From assembly GCA_963920635.1 (NCBI GenBank), contig OY987305.1, positions 20,670,876 through 20,734,875 on the forward strand: a stretch of DNA of 64,000 bases, in the 5' to 3' direction. A program made the position numbers and the translations under genes. This stretch comes from Pseudeuparius sepicola (Eukaryota; Arthropoda; Insecta; Coleoptera; Anthribidae). The notes beneath the pieces were generated by a model, which was given only the letters and a program-made list of their open reading frames with translations, searched no databases and had not been told where the DNA came from. Shown here in pieces: positions 31,016-42,560 of this stretch (positions are counted from its first letter, which is position 1; the number at the start of each line of letters is the position of its first letter).

Positions 31016-34000
31016 AAATGGTTTATTATATGTTTCGCCCCCTCAAAGTTGGATGGGCTTTTGAATATCCCGAATTATGTAGTGTTCCTTGCTGAATAAC
31101 GCATAAATATTAAGGGTTTAATGTAATACATGGGTATTATCTTCGGCAAATATTTGTTCAGCACCTATTTACCAACCCCTTCAATGGGTAGGTAGAAAGG
31201 TTACATCTATGACGTACGACAACGTTCTGTACACGAAGTGAACAAAAGTATTTTATCGTCCCTTTTAAAACTTAAAATTGAAAGTAAATGTGTAATGATT
31301 AATACTTAATCGTATTTGTATGTACAATACTACCCTGTTTAACGAAAACACCGTAGATTCAAAAACGTTGTTCTGAGATAATTATGACATTTTTTGTTTT
31401 GTCTCCTGCCCGCCACAGCTTTTAAATATCGAAACAGATTTTTTTTGGAAATATGACACCAAATACACCACAAAATTTCCTGATTGAATAACATGCTAAT
31501 TTATTTTAAACTGTTAAAGAAACTGCATATTTATACGGCAATATTGTTATTCGCGGCTACTGATAAAATGTTAAATTGAATTACCAGAGATATCTGTGGT
31601 ATGGGAAACTAAAAAGAAAACAGATGCAGCAGGGAAACAGAGAAAACCTATATTTTGGAATTTTTATTGTTATTATAATGGATCTACAATATTAGTGATA
31701 TTTTGGTTAAAACAGTAAAAAAACTTTTGAAATTTGATCCCCAACTGTAATCATTATTTTTGTTTGTAATATACGACGTTTATCTTCTTATAAAAATTGT
31801 AAATATACGACAAATAACCTTAACAACCCGCAAAGATCGTTGCGCCGTATATATGCTGCTGAATCTACAGATACGGCGACTACTTCTAACAATAATAATT
31901 AATTGTATAGTACGGCGACACTGACTAGCTAAATCCAAAAAATGCATATAGACAAACAAAAAATTGATATATCATTTCATCATTCATTAGTGGGGCCGCG
32001 GTGGCGTCGCTCGTACCGGCGCGGCGCTGACTTTTTAGACTGCATGTCTCTGCAAATTGGCATGAATTACAGGCTTAACTATTTTGTACTTCAAAGATTC
32101 CTATATACCGTCTCGATCCTTTCTAATAATTCGTTGCCAAATAAAGTTCTGTCTTTTTTTAAAAGATCTTCGCTTAATCTCCCTTCGTAATTAGATACAG
32201 AGGTTTGACGTATCGCCTAAATCACTAATCCCTAATATGGTATTCTGAAAATTGATCATTTAAAATAATAATCATTCATATACTTGATACAATGCTAGAT
32301 TCTTATCTCCGCGAATTTTTATCTGACCAGTCACCATGGTTTTGTTCGAACAATAGTTAAGATTAAAAGAAAATAATTCCGAAGACTCTTATCAACAAAT
32401 GCAGAATAGCGGGCGGAATACAATACTTTTGTAACCAACTACGATACATCAATGCTGGGACTTCCTCCTCCACTGAACTTGCTGACCAAGGGGATGATCC
32501 ATCGAAAAGCGTGAATACACGAACCATAATACTTATAAGCAATGGACAATATTTGTCTTGGTCACGGACAATCGGGACAATGCCAGAGTGCCATATTAAC
32601 AAGTATCAAACCTCGGAGCGCCATACCAACTTGAGGAGTGCTCAGTTGTGGCCGTGCTGAAACCACGGCAGGCTTACAAGCGCCTATACACAAATACTCC
32701 ATTTATTAAAGCCTGTTTTACAAATAACAATTTTCGTCCAACAAATCCCCCAATAAATCTTACCATTTATTTGTATGTCATTTGTGGCCAAAACTAAATG
32801 CTAATTTATCATAATTTAAAACAATGCCACGGTTTAATGGATGTTCTCTTAATACCCACCGAAAAATATGCCCATTTTGTTGTAGCGAGCCGTGGCCTCG
32901 AATCCTGTACCTTCATGTTTTAGGTATATTTTTCCCAACATACTACATTGGAAATCTTGGAAATTTCTTGCGAGGTATCGGTATCTTGCACATTTTTCAC
33001 ATTTTTAAAATTTTCTAGTATGCATGGCAGCTATAAATAAAAAAAAGTGTTAAGAGAGCACACAACAAACCATGGCTTTTTCCAAATTCTGATAAACTAG
33101 GTTTAAAGCAATCAGTTTTGCCCACAAATTTCATTAAGAATTTTTTTCGGTAACTCTTGAAACAAAAAAGTTTCATGCCGAAGAAATTTCGGCTATTTTC
33201 GAGATTTTCGGAAAGTAGGCCATGGATCTCAAGTGTGTTTTTACGCAAAGTTAGCTCATCAAAAAAGCAATTTTTTTTTCAAATAGTTTTCAGAAAAATG
33301 CATATTTGTCAAGATTTTCTCGAGTGGCCCTTCTTAAATAGACACCCTGTATTTTTGTCCTTAACTTTTCGAGAACACCCTGTATATAAATTCTGAAGCT
33401 AGATTCGGATTCTCCAGAGAAAACTGCATCATCCTGGTTTTAAGCTGGTCTTTTCATTTCAAAAACTAAGGATATAATCGGACTTTATTTGAGACACCTA
33501 ATATACCCTGAAAAAGTTCTATTATACTTAGAAAAATAGTTATTTGTTTAACTAGTGCAGAAAGTACATATTTGTTGCACGAGGCATGAAGTTTTCAGCT
33601 CGAGACGCAGTCCAGGTAACTGATGGACAAACTTCATTTCCAGTATTTTTTTGAATTTTGTTTTCTTCATGGCCTGTGAAGGTCGCAGGTTCTTCACTTA
33701 AAACTCTTTTTCGAATTGTTGTAAAGTTTCAGGTACTGGTACTTGGTTCACCTTCCAGAATTTGAGCAGCTACCTATATTTCATTTTTTTTTAGAAATTG
33801 AAATTTTACTAAAAGTATTTATACTAACAGGTTGAACGGAGCATTTTCCGTTATAATATCTTATAAAGAATCTAGTGTGACTGGTAGACTGGGGGACGAA
33901 GGGATGCATTTTTGCGATATATTTCAACAAAATTAAAACTTTTAATTTTACTGCTTATTAACAAATAATGATCGAGGTTGTTTGTCGTGCTATCGGGAAT

Positions 34001-34134
34001 TTTCACAGTTATGATAGAATCCATGTCGTTAATATCATTTAATGGTAATTTCTGTAACTTGTCTCTGCGGCATGTTCCTGCACTGCCAAATACTGCAACT
34101 ATCTATAACAATACACAAGTAAGTAGGTATAAAG
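31016..34134. other. Long non-coding stretch
   Basis: No gene or complete element recognised. Two ACACCCTGTAT motifs at about 33342 and 33374 are right-end relics of ACAGGGTG-type elements. A GC-rich patch lies at 31992-32030. Short ORFs (31942-32190, 32363-32602, 33015-33396) lack recognisable motifs. Confidence 0.4.
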
Positions 34135-34136
34135 TT

Positions 34137-34505
34137 AAAAAACGGCCAAGTGCGAGTCGAACTCGCACACGAAGGGTTCCGTACCACCGTAAAATATTTA
34201 ACACTACATATTTTTAAAAAATACTTTAGTAAAAATAAAAAAAAGAAATAAAAAAAGTTTGCCCCAGAGCGTGGTTTCGAACGCCGGACCTCTGGGTTAT
34301 GAGCCCAGCACGCTTCCACTGAGCGACTTCGCTTCTTGAGAAATGTTCGATTGTAGTTAGTGTCATCATTCTTAACTTCTTAACAAAAATCGAAACTATT
34401 ACATTACCTTTATTTTACTTTTATTATTTGTTGTTATAGCGGCCATACACACTTTTTGAAAATTTCAAGTATCTACCTATTACGATTCAAAAGATACAGC
34501 CGTAT
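34137..34505 (+). repeat. Interspersed repeat (AACGGCCAAGTGCGAGTCG family)
   Basis: The left end AACGGCCAAGTGCGAGTCG followed by ACTCGCACACGAAGGGTTCC and, later, TTATTTGTTGTTATAGCGGC (34424-34443) and GATACAGCCGT (34492-34502) match, from memory, a very abundant insect interspersed repeat best known in Lepidoptera. A tRNA-like segment (34262-34333) interrupts the usual order. Confidence 0.6.
34262..34333 (-). pseudogene. tRNA-Met(CAT)-like pseudogene or SINE module
   Basis: On the minus strand the sequence contains a D-arm-like GCTCAGTGGAAGC, an anticodon arm CTGGG-CTCATAA-CCCAG with anticodon CAT, and a T-loop TTCGAAA. The T stem has two mismatches and the acceptor arms do not pair, so it is not an intact tRNA. 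It lies inside an interspersed repeat, suggesting a tRNA-derived SINE inserted there. Confidence 0.65.
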
Positions 34506-35224
34506 AAGGCATAGTTGGTGTCCCGTGGGGTTTTCTAAAAAGATTTTACATAAAAATACAGCGCGCCCGTACCTGAAAAAGTCACATATGGAATAACAGA
34601 TGGGCCTCTGAGCCCCCAAAGTCCAAAATCGGTGCGAAATCTGGAAATTCTCCACACTAAAACAATACCAAATGTCAATCGATGTTTACGAATAAGTATC
34701 GAGGGGCGGGGCTTGCGCGTCAGCCATGATGTATACAGTATGATCCCGGGGATCTCGCCAAATCGCAAAGAAAAGGCGGCCCAAACGGCCGAACGGCTTT
34801 TTCGATCGGGGTGCCCTCTAGCAGGCGAGAGGCCCGTATCCTTCGGCGGCCCTACGCGAAAATTGAACTCGACCGGCGCTCCCCCTTCCAATCGCTAGCC
34901 ATTTTTCCCGAAAAAAAAAAACGGGAAAAAAATTCCGGGAGCCGAACGGCTCTCCCGATTCGGACGCCCTACAATAGGGTTGTTCCCCTTAAGCTCGGAC
35001 GGCCGTACGCCAAATTTGGGCTCGAAATATCGAAAACTGCGTCCTGTAGACGACAGAATAAGTACACGCATTTCTACACAGGAGCGGGAGCCACAACAAG
35101 GCCTATGGTCCGGCAGGGCCGGTAGGCGCTTATTAACAAGACTTTTGAGACGTATTGATAGACTCAAGTTTGTAAGCCACTGAAAACTAAAAAACAGAAG
35201 GACATGACAAAGCATCATTGACAA
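34506..35224. other. GC-rich block with local palindromes
   Basis: Unusually GC-rich for this window from about 34730. Perfect or near-perfect palindromes include TTTTTCCCG...CGGGAAAAA (34902-34930) and GGGAGCCGAACGGCTCTCCC (34938-34957). Several overlapping ORFs of 60-118 codons on both strands have no motif and look like composition artefacts. Confidence 0.4.
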
Positions 35225-35665
35225 GTGCGGCTAACGGTCTTTGATATCGTAGTAGCGGAGCCTCCGCGATGTCTTCGTCTAATGAAATTCAGCAGGAATT
35301 CTGGTTAAAACTCATCGGAAGGCACGAACCGGCTCGGAAACAAATTAAAAATTACGCTGAGCAAAGATTTGAACTGAAAATGCGGCGTCTCGGCCCTTTA
35401 GCGTGGCGCAGCCCTCCCGAAGTCGATCCCGGGTAGTTAAAAGGTAAATGCAGCGCAAATATTTGACCGAGATAATTACAGCCGCGTCTGAAAGGCGTGT
35501 CGGGTGAACATGGTCGAATATTGGCTGCTGACGGCGGTCACGTCTAGATGGCGGGAACTGTCCTCGAGGGGTTAAGCTTGGGTTTTAGGGGTGCGCCAGC
35601 GCCTGGTGGAGATGGGAATGGGGAAAAGCTTCCTGCTCCCCTATTACAGTGCTTGCTGCTCCCAT
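35225..35665. other. GC-richer unique-looking island
   Basis: No ORF and no second copy in the window. It includes CAAATTAAAAATTACG, GCGCAAATATTTGACC and GATAATTACAGCC motifs of the kind bound by developmental transcription factors. Candidate conserved non-coding DNA; only alignment can tell. Confidence 0.3.
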
Positions 35666-36150
35666 TGCCGTTAGTCCGCCAGTTTCACGTTTCACAATAA
35701 TTGATACCCGATTTAACTAAAAATCTACAGATTGCTTGTTTTAGGAGTATCTACACAATATAGATGTTCTAAGTAGTAGAACTAGTAGGTATCCTATGAC
35801 CTTGTGAACAGATTTTCTATTCCCATGCGCGATCCTATTCCCGGTTTACAGCAGGGCTAGAAGCCGAGACGGCTTCGTTTGCACTGTCTTCCTGAATTTT
35901 TACCTGAATCAGTTTCTAGTGTGTATTTGCACCTGTAGATCGGCATTACTATCGAAAAAAACTGTTATATATAATTTAAACTTGTCCACACAGACAACAA
36001 TATAATACAATTTAAAGCGACACTACTGCTTATATTTATGTGGTAGGTATCTACCACCACGTTTCTAACGGCTATATGTCAGTCAGAACAAAGTCAACTT
36101 GAAATAATATTGCTTCTATATTTACTAACGTTTACGAATATATTATTTCC
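35666..36150. other. Non-coding stretch
   Basis: Nothing recognised beyond AT-rich sequence with TAGGTATC motifs. Confidence 0.35.
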
Positions 36151-36154
36151 TCGT

Positions 36155-36490
36155 ACATATTATACAGAATGTTTGGTAAATAATCGACCCCGTTTCAACA
36201 GGCACCTTTTGCATCAATTTGAAGCAAAAAAGTTTATGTACCATGGACACCATAGTGTCCGCAAATGCTCTATCCTACATCTCCGCCACTGGCCGCTCGT
36301 GTATGTTCAAATTGTGCATCTTCCTCATGTATGTTGTGTTTGTGTATCAAAATTGGTTAAAATATCTCAACTTGATAGTTTGGAGTAGAGAACAATATAT
36401 TTTTATTTTCTGCAAATTTCATAACTGAGCGCGTTTTATAAACTTTTTTTTCAAAATGTGCCAAAAAAGCGTTTGTTAAAAGAAGGCTCA
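36155..36490 (+). mobile_element. Solo left end of an ACAGGGTG-like element
   Basis: TATACAGAATGTTTGGTAAA followed by TCGACCCCGTTTCAACAGGC resembles the left arm of insect elements starting ACAGGGTGTTTGGTAAAT. No right arm was found nearby. ORFs at 36110-36388 and 36219-36428 overlap in different frames and are unrecognised. Confidence 0.4.
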
Positions 36491-37461
36491 TGATTTACCA
36501 AATACCGCGTAGTCCCGTAGTCCCTTATAACTGAAATAAGTATCTGAGACACAAAAAAATAATGACCTGCTCAACTACATAGGATACCTACCTACTATGT
36601 AAGCTGTTTGGAATCTTTTAATACTACTACAGGTAACCACTAGCGCAGAATAGACACACGTACAATACGTACCTACGTAGATACGTATTGACCGAAATTT
36701 TGTTTTGTTGTCCCACTTAATAAAATTTATCCACTCCCAACAATTTTTAACCAATACCTATCGGAGGTGTACTAGATCTTTTAAAAATCTAAGCCAGGGC
36801 CCGGAGTTTGAGTCGAGAAGTCGAGAAGTAAGTACCTAGATTCAAGTACAATATATAATTGAATTTTCAAAAATCTCTGAAAAATTCCAACAAAATGCAG
36901 GCACTGCTTAAGATAATTATTATTATTGTTTCCCAGCAGTATAGATTTTTGTATCTGTAATTATAAATAAAGAGGGATGTTTTTTCAACTGATTATTCTT
37001 TACCTGATATGCCGCGAAAACATCCATATTTATTGTCGTTTCTTATTGCGGAATGAGATTTTTTCAGTTTTTGTATATAGGGTGCACTTGGGATTGAGAC
37101 CTTGCTGAATAAGAATTTGTTATTAGTTTTTGTCTAAAAAATCGCTATTAGTATCCTTCTTGACTTTACGACCCAAAGTTCAAGACACAGTAGATTAGTT
37201 TGATGGTAAATTTATATGAAACACTTTATTTTAAGTATTGCTCTTATTTTTTCCGAATATGATGACTTGGCTTTTGCAGGATTTGTATTGGAGGAGCATG
37301 TCAATAAAATAATTTATTTCTCTAGAAAAAAACAAAAACAAAATAATGTTTACCCAAACAAAATAAAAAACAAACTTAAAGGATAAACATAACAAAACGA
37401 AATCACAAAAAGAAACAATAATTCTTTAGATTTAAAAACTAATGTACTTATGACAAAATAA
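36491..37461. other. AT-rich non-coding stretch
   Basis: No gene, tandem repeat or terminal repeat recognised. Confidence 0.35.
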
Positions 37462-38057
37462 TAGTTATTTATGTACCAAGGCACTGAAGTTCAACTTTTT
37501 ATGACTCATGTGGAATTTAGTTGCCGAGGCCTATGGCCGAGGCAAATAAACCACATGAGGCATAAAGAGAACTTCAGTGCCGAGGTACATATTATATTTT
37601 TTTGAAATCGGAAAAAAAAAAATGTTTTATTAGGCAAGAAAATAATAATAAGGAATCACCCGTCCATGAACCGACTGCGTGCGGCGTTGCTTGACTTTGA
37701 CGATCGCTCTACCTAGGTCAGGTATAATGACGTACGGCGCCCTCGAACAGAAAAACCAAACTGCTGCTTGTTGTGCAGCCTCTATAATAAATTTATTGAT
37801 ATTCAAACCTACTAAAATATGTGTACTGATAGATTGCGCTGCTATAGGTAACAATTTAGCAATGTGTACGAATAGTTAAATGGGCCTTTATTGGCCGTGT
37901 TTTGAATATTTGGTCACTTTTGACGGGCGACGGCTCCGCGTCTGACGTTTGATGTTTACATCTCGCCAAGGCCTACTTATTGAAAAAAATCGTACAATAA
38001 TGGATTACTTCAGTGCCGATTTCTGAGCTTTTAATGACGATTTTGGGACACTTTACC
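37462..38057 (+). repeat. Dispersed repeat, copy 2
   Basis: Reverse-complement match to 2769-3267. The left end holds a hairpin: GTACCAAGGCACTGAAGTTC at 37473 and GAACTTCAGTGCCGAGGTAC ending near 37589 are inverted, with ATGACTCATGTGG/CCACATGAGGCAT inside. The right end carries TTCAGTGCCGATTTCTGAGC. Opposed ORFs at 37630-37854 and 37679-37879 are not protein-like. Confidence 0.7.
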
Positions 38058-38403
38058 AGCGTCCAGAGACATAATTCTCTAGACTTTGACTTTATCTACT
38101 ACCGATTTCAAGAAAAATCACATTTTCTCTTCTTTCGCGCAAACTGATATTTTCTTCATTTATGGGTACATTGCGGTGTACCTATATGTATTTAATAGGG
38201 CTAAATTACTTAGTCTGTCTTGGACCATATTGGTACGTAACCAAGTTTTAATTATTTTAAGTGAAGAAAAATTTATTTCTGCCGATGCATTGCTTACCCG
38301 GAAACTGGCAAGTATGCTCAAAAATTTTCTTGCCGTTGTCGCGATGCGACTTCGTACTGGTGTTGCCAGAACAAACTTTATTGAGAAACTGAGGAAAATA
38401 TAC
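38058..38403 (+). other. Unrecognised 107-codon ORF region
   Basis: A plus-strand frame from 38086 to 38406 has no recognisable motif. At 38080-38096 CTCTAGACTTTGACTTT carries the same motif as the THAP foldback arm, in opposite orientation. The frame ends just inside the TA-flanked MITE at 38404. Confidence 0.25.
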
Positions 38404-38837
38404 TAAAAACGCTCTTTAATTGTACACTAGATTGTGACAGGTAAATATTTCGTGTCCCTAGAATTCCCTAAAAGGCGGCCATATTGATATTAATGATAGG
38501 TGACGGAGGACAGGGCCGTAATCAACAGAATTTACATTGTACACACACGAATCCTAAATTTAAATAGATAGAAATTAATATTAAACTCTGTTCTTTGAAA
38601 CATAGAAAAAATCTATAGTTTCTGTGTTTGAAGTTAGGTTAGAGCGTGGCCCACGGAGTTAGAGCCACAAACACAGAGATCGAATATCAACGTTAAAGTT
38701 AGGCATCTGTCACAAGTTCTGACATTTCTGCCGGACATGCTAAATACGTCCCTGTAGGCGCCCAAAACATTGCCGCCAACCTTGGATTACCAAATTAAGA
38801 AATATCATTTCTAGTGTGCAATTAAAGAGCGTTTTTA
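38404..38837. mobile_element. Small TA-flanked MITE
   Basis: AAAACGCTCTTTAATTGTAC at the left and GTGCAATTAAAGAGCGTTTT at the right are inverted repeats bordered by TA, enclosing about 430 bp without an ORF. Consistent with a non-autonomous Tc1/mariner-type element. Confidence 0.8.
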
Positions 38838-38879
38838 GATTACCTAATAATACTCCGGTATAGTAATAATAGTGGTAAA

Positions 38880-38930
38880 AAAATGGGGGGCGGTGCCCCC
38901 CCCCCCCGCCCTCCCCTGTATTCGCCACTG
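38880..38930. mobile_element. Solo right end of a hAT-type element
   Basis: A C tract of about 14 is followed by GTATTCGCCACTG, the complement of a CAGTGGCGAATAC hAT-type end. No left end was found, so only a terminal fragment remains. Confidence 0.5.
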
Positions 38931-39069
38931 GTGACACCTCACTGACGTTCATAATATGACACGCTGCATACAGCCGCTAGCATCCACAGTTTTACGGTGC
39001 CTGTTGTCAGAACTCAGAAATATAGCATATTTTATTCTGTCATAGTTATGTTTATACTGTGGTAATATG

Positions 39070-40262
39070 CAGTGGCGCAACCAGAAATTATTGTCGGGGG
39101 GGGCTGGTTGACAATTATTTTTGTGTAGAATTACTTAATAATAATATTAATAAAAGTTAGCAACCCTGTAAAACCTTAATTTGAAAAGTAAACATTTAGG
39201 TATAGTTTCATTCAGTCTTCGGCTTTTTTGAGGGAACAAAGTAACTATATAGCTTTTCAATATCAATTGGTTTGGAGTGATTAATATAGCAACATATAGA
39301 TATCTGCAGGGTCGTAGATAAACTTTGTCGATGGAAAAAAGAAGTTCATTTTTTATTATCTATTTAGAATAGCGCCGCAAGCGAAAATTTTCAAATTTTA
39401 AAGTCAAACATTTTAAATGAACTAAAAAATTTAAGTAACCTAATATTAGCAAAAATTGATTCTATTTTTTCTTTGCTAACTGTGGAACCATAATAATAAT
39501 AATCTAACTATGCAGTAACTTTGAGAAGTAGGTAGGTACCTTTTCTTTTACATAACAGCCTGAGCGAGAAATTCTTGAGTGATGTGGAAGTAAAAATATA
39601 AGTTAGTGCCTACACTCATATTGCCATATCCTATAAATTAACATGTCCTCTCAAAGGACCAAATGTAGAATATAGATAGAAATTTATTTCCTGGTGGGTT
39701 CATAATGATTATTGATTTTTAAGGAAGCGTATAGAAAAGCATAGAAGCATAGAAAATTGTAAAGTTGCATCACCATGATATGTTTCCTCTTCTTTTTTCC
39801 CAATGGGAGAGGTTTAAACACTCACCCCCCTTGTCTACGTCCTTGCCGTATATGAAGGACAGTAGAAAACAGAAGAAGGCCAGACACATATAGTTCAGGT
39901 CAGATTAGTTTCAAGTTCGGCGCAGGTTTGGTTAGGTTTTAAGGCCCGCGGCGCGAAGCGCGTGTGACTTGTGACTTGTGTTTTTGTTCTACTGTTATGT
40001 GCCGACTGCCGGCCAGACAACTAATCTGTCATTAAATGTCAACTACTAATGTGTAACACCAATATTCGATATCCTCAATATCGTAAATGTGATAAATCAT
40101 AATATAAACTTAAAAATACAGGTTAAACAAAATAAAATTCATTCGTTCTTGTGAGAAACGATCCTGTAGCAATGTTTTTATCTAGCATTGTTTAGCGCTT
40201 GCTTGATACGAGGTCGGGGGGGCTGGAGCCCGGCAGCCCCCCCCCCCCTCGTTGCGCCACTG
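39070..40262. mobile_element. hAT-type non-autonomous element with target duplication
   Basis: Terminal inverted repeats CAGTGGCGCAAC and GTTGCGCCACTG bound 1,193 bp. The flanking 8 bp are GTAATATG (left) and CTAATATG (right), matching at seven of eight positions, as expected for a hAT target duplication. Long G and C runs sit just inside both ends. GCGCCGCAAGCGAAAATTTT near 39373 is shared with 5428 and 54838. No transposase frame survives. Confidence 0.85.
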
Positions 40263-41070
40263 CTAATATGCAAGAACAGCAGCAGCTCGACGGACTTGCA
40301 CACTTTCCAATTGAGGCAGTGACGTTAAGCTAATGAGACAGCCGTCCGCGAATTCAAACGAATGCGCGGCCTTCTCGCAATTTTTTTCATACAATATATT
40401 GTGTTTTCTCTTGTGGTTTTCCTTAGATTCAATTTGGAAGCAATTCACGGCCTTTTTGTGGCTTTTAAATATAGACATTTATTTTTATAAACATCTGGAC
40501 ATGAATACTCGTACCTTAGCTGGATATCGTCAGCATACATGTAAGCTTTGTAGTACTTCAGGCAGCCCAAAATAGAGCACAGGACCAAGAAATGAGCCTT
40601 ATACGATATACCACAGGCGAATCGTTAAACTGCCGATTGAAAAAATGTGACCTTTGTTATAGGTAGCCAGAAAACTAACCGCTTGTCTAGCTATACAACT
40701 TAGCACAGTCAACGTTATGTTATCTGGTTTACTCTGTCAAATATATTGGAATAGACAATCAAAACCAGTAGGTACTGAGGATTTACCTTTATTATAACCG
40801 GTTTGAAAAATATTTAATGTTCCAGAAAAGCAGTTTGATAGCAAAACGCTTTTAAAAATTGTGTTTTTTAAGTATGCTATACTAAATTGAATGTTGTCTT
40901 ATTTGATAAACCATAATCTTGGAGGGTGTCGACAACGTTGCTATTGTGCGACGATCGCCAATGATTGAAGATATCTCGACTTTTTCAGTAAAGGAACAAA
41001 TCTTCTATCTAAACTCTGTTAGTGGCAAAGTTACATTATTACGGTTTTTCAGCTTATTAGGAGTTACTTA
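40263..41070. other. Non-coding stretch
   Basis: Opposed ORFs at 40263-40478 and 40333-40575 have no motif. The stretch 40985-41070 may be an upstream part of the reverse transcriptase relic that follows. Confidence 0.35.
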
Positions 41071-41175
41071 TCTCATAGGTGTCAATTTGTTTTGATCGAT
41101 GAAACAACTTCTAATTCTATTTTAATTTCGAGGGGTGTTCCGCGCAGGGTTTAATTTTGGGACCGCTGTCTATAG
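41071..41175 (+). pseudogene. Non-LTR reverse transcriptase relic (GVPQG motif)
   Basis: One frame reads CQFVLIDETTSNSILISRGV followed by P, and a frameshift later QG-LILGPLS. This matches the reverse transcriptase block SRGVPQGSILGPLLF of Jockey/CR1-like LINEs, including the typical lead-in in which a short sequence ending in a variable xxS precedes RGVPQG. Only this block survives and it is frameshifted. The element lies on the plus strand; a 3' tail on the same strand appears at 42440-42556 beyond an opposed LINE, suggesting that the opposed LINE split it. Confidence 0.7.
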
Positions 41176-41269
41176 AGACGTAGGTCAGCTCCATGTTCGC
41201 AAGCATGTAACATTTCTTTTTAATAAGAGGTCAATTTCCTATCTGCAGTGGCTCTTTATAATAATAATA

Positions 41270-42434
41270 TTTTTTTAAATATTTTTTTTATTTTATTTAT
41301 TTATTTTTTTACAGCTATAACAATAAATGTATCTACAATCTTGGATTCTAATTACTAGCTTACAACTATAACTAAAAACCACTCAAGTGAGAGATGGGGG
41401 GAAGCGGGCCTAAGCAAAACTATACTTGTACTGCATGCGTCCCCAATCTCAGACCTAAGACATAAATTTGTACAAGTATGACATAAGTTTGCAGGCACAA
41501 CTCAAGCAGATCTTAGAAACATTGATAGTGTTCTTATAGTACTTTAGGGAGATGGGAGCAAGGAGAAGAGAAAAAGAAAGCAGAAAGTATCAAAACTTTT
41601 GGTAGGTACTAATAACGTCATCGTTTTCAGGAATCATAAGTTCATTGACTCAATTATATTTTTCCAGTTTTCTATCAAATATATCTTTATGGCGGTCTTG
41701 TAGATTTTAAGTCGATTTATTTGTTTTAGGTTTTGAGGTAATAGATTATATATTTTCGGGCCTAGGAAAAAGATGAAGCGTTGGGTATGGCTCTTATTGC
41801 ACAAAGGTAGGTCGACCGATAAATTTGCAATGAATCTTGTTTGTTTCACCTTATTTACTCCTTTATAACGGGAATTATTGTGAAACATCCATACCAGTAT
41901 TTGATATAGATAGAGAGTTCTTATATTCATTATTTTAGTTTCGTTATACAGTAATTCCGTGGAAAACATTTTGGGCTTTTTAAAAATAATTTTGATAAGA
42001 CTATTTTGTGTTGTTTGTAAGATGTGTATCACGTTATTGTAAGCTCCACCCCATACAACTATACAGTACCTTAATATTGATTCTACTAGCGAGTTATAGA
42101 CTGTTAAAATTGTATTTATATCCATTATATTTCTAAGTTCATAGAATTTATAAAATATTTTTCGTATCCTTTCTACTAAGCAGATCACATGATTCTCCCA
42201 TTTTAAACCTTGATCTACTATGATACCTAAATATTTAATATTTTGAGTTTTCTCGATATATGGGCAACAACATTGGAAATTATTTGGAGGGTTACAGTCA
42301 TGTATTTGTATGGTATTAAAATTCGGATTATCTTTATTATTATAATATACCTGATGATTTGAAGAGCAAGTCAATTGGTCTGTTTTAAAGGTGGACTTCA
42401 GAGATCGTCTCTTTTCTGTTTCTACTACGTCCAT
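41270..42434 (-). mobile_element. 5'-truncated non-LTR retrotransposon (LINE)
   Basis: The minus strand carries the C-terminal part of a LINE reverse transcriptase ORF (42434-41634), a 3' untranslated region of about 320 bp, and an A-rich tail (AATAAATAAATAAAATAAAA-like, about 41312-41270). The 5' end is missing, as is typical of LINE insertions. Confidence 0.8.
41634..42434 (-). pseudogene. LINE reverse transcriptase C-terminal ORF (Jockey/CR1-like)
   Basis: A 266-codon open frame, still intact but truncated at its start. It contains NIKYLGIIVDQGLKWENH (the conserved post-palm block YLGI-x-D-x-L-x-W-x-x-H), then LVESILRYCIVVWGGAY (the thumb-region block Y-G/C-I-x-x-W-G), and ends with TQRFIFFLGPKIYNLLPQNL, typical of Jockey and CR1-like LINEs. 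An IHDCN/CCCP segment precedes the first block. The catalytic palm (motifs A and YADD) lies upstream and is missing. The protein would have copied RNA at the nicked target; this copy cannot. Confidence 0.9.
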
Positions 42435-42560
42435 CCAGTTGTCCCGCTTTTTGACTATTTTAGTATGTGTAAAAATTGTAATTGGTACCTACTCGGTTAG
42501 AAGCAGTTGTACTTAAATTCGCCGAGGATTATAAAAATAAAGTCATTATTATTATTAGGT
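42435..42560 (+). repeat. LINE 3' tail on the plus strand, (ATT)n
   Basis: GCCGAGGATTATAAAAATAA runs into AAGTCATTATTATTATTAGG, the typical polyadenylation-like end of insect LINEs. Orientation is opposite to the adjoining LINE, so it belongs to a different insertion, possibly the one whose reverse transcriptase relic is at 41071. Confidence 0.6.

Noticed and set aside
34262..34333. Functional tRNA-Met gene
   Set aside because: The anticodon arm is good, but the acceptor stem does not pair and the T stem has two mismatches; it lies in a repeat.
34535..35224. Cluster of 60-118-codon ORFs on both strands
   Set aside because: Overlapping in several frames within GC-rich DNA; none resembles a known protein.
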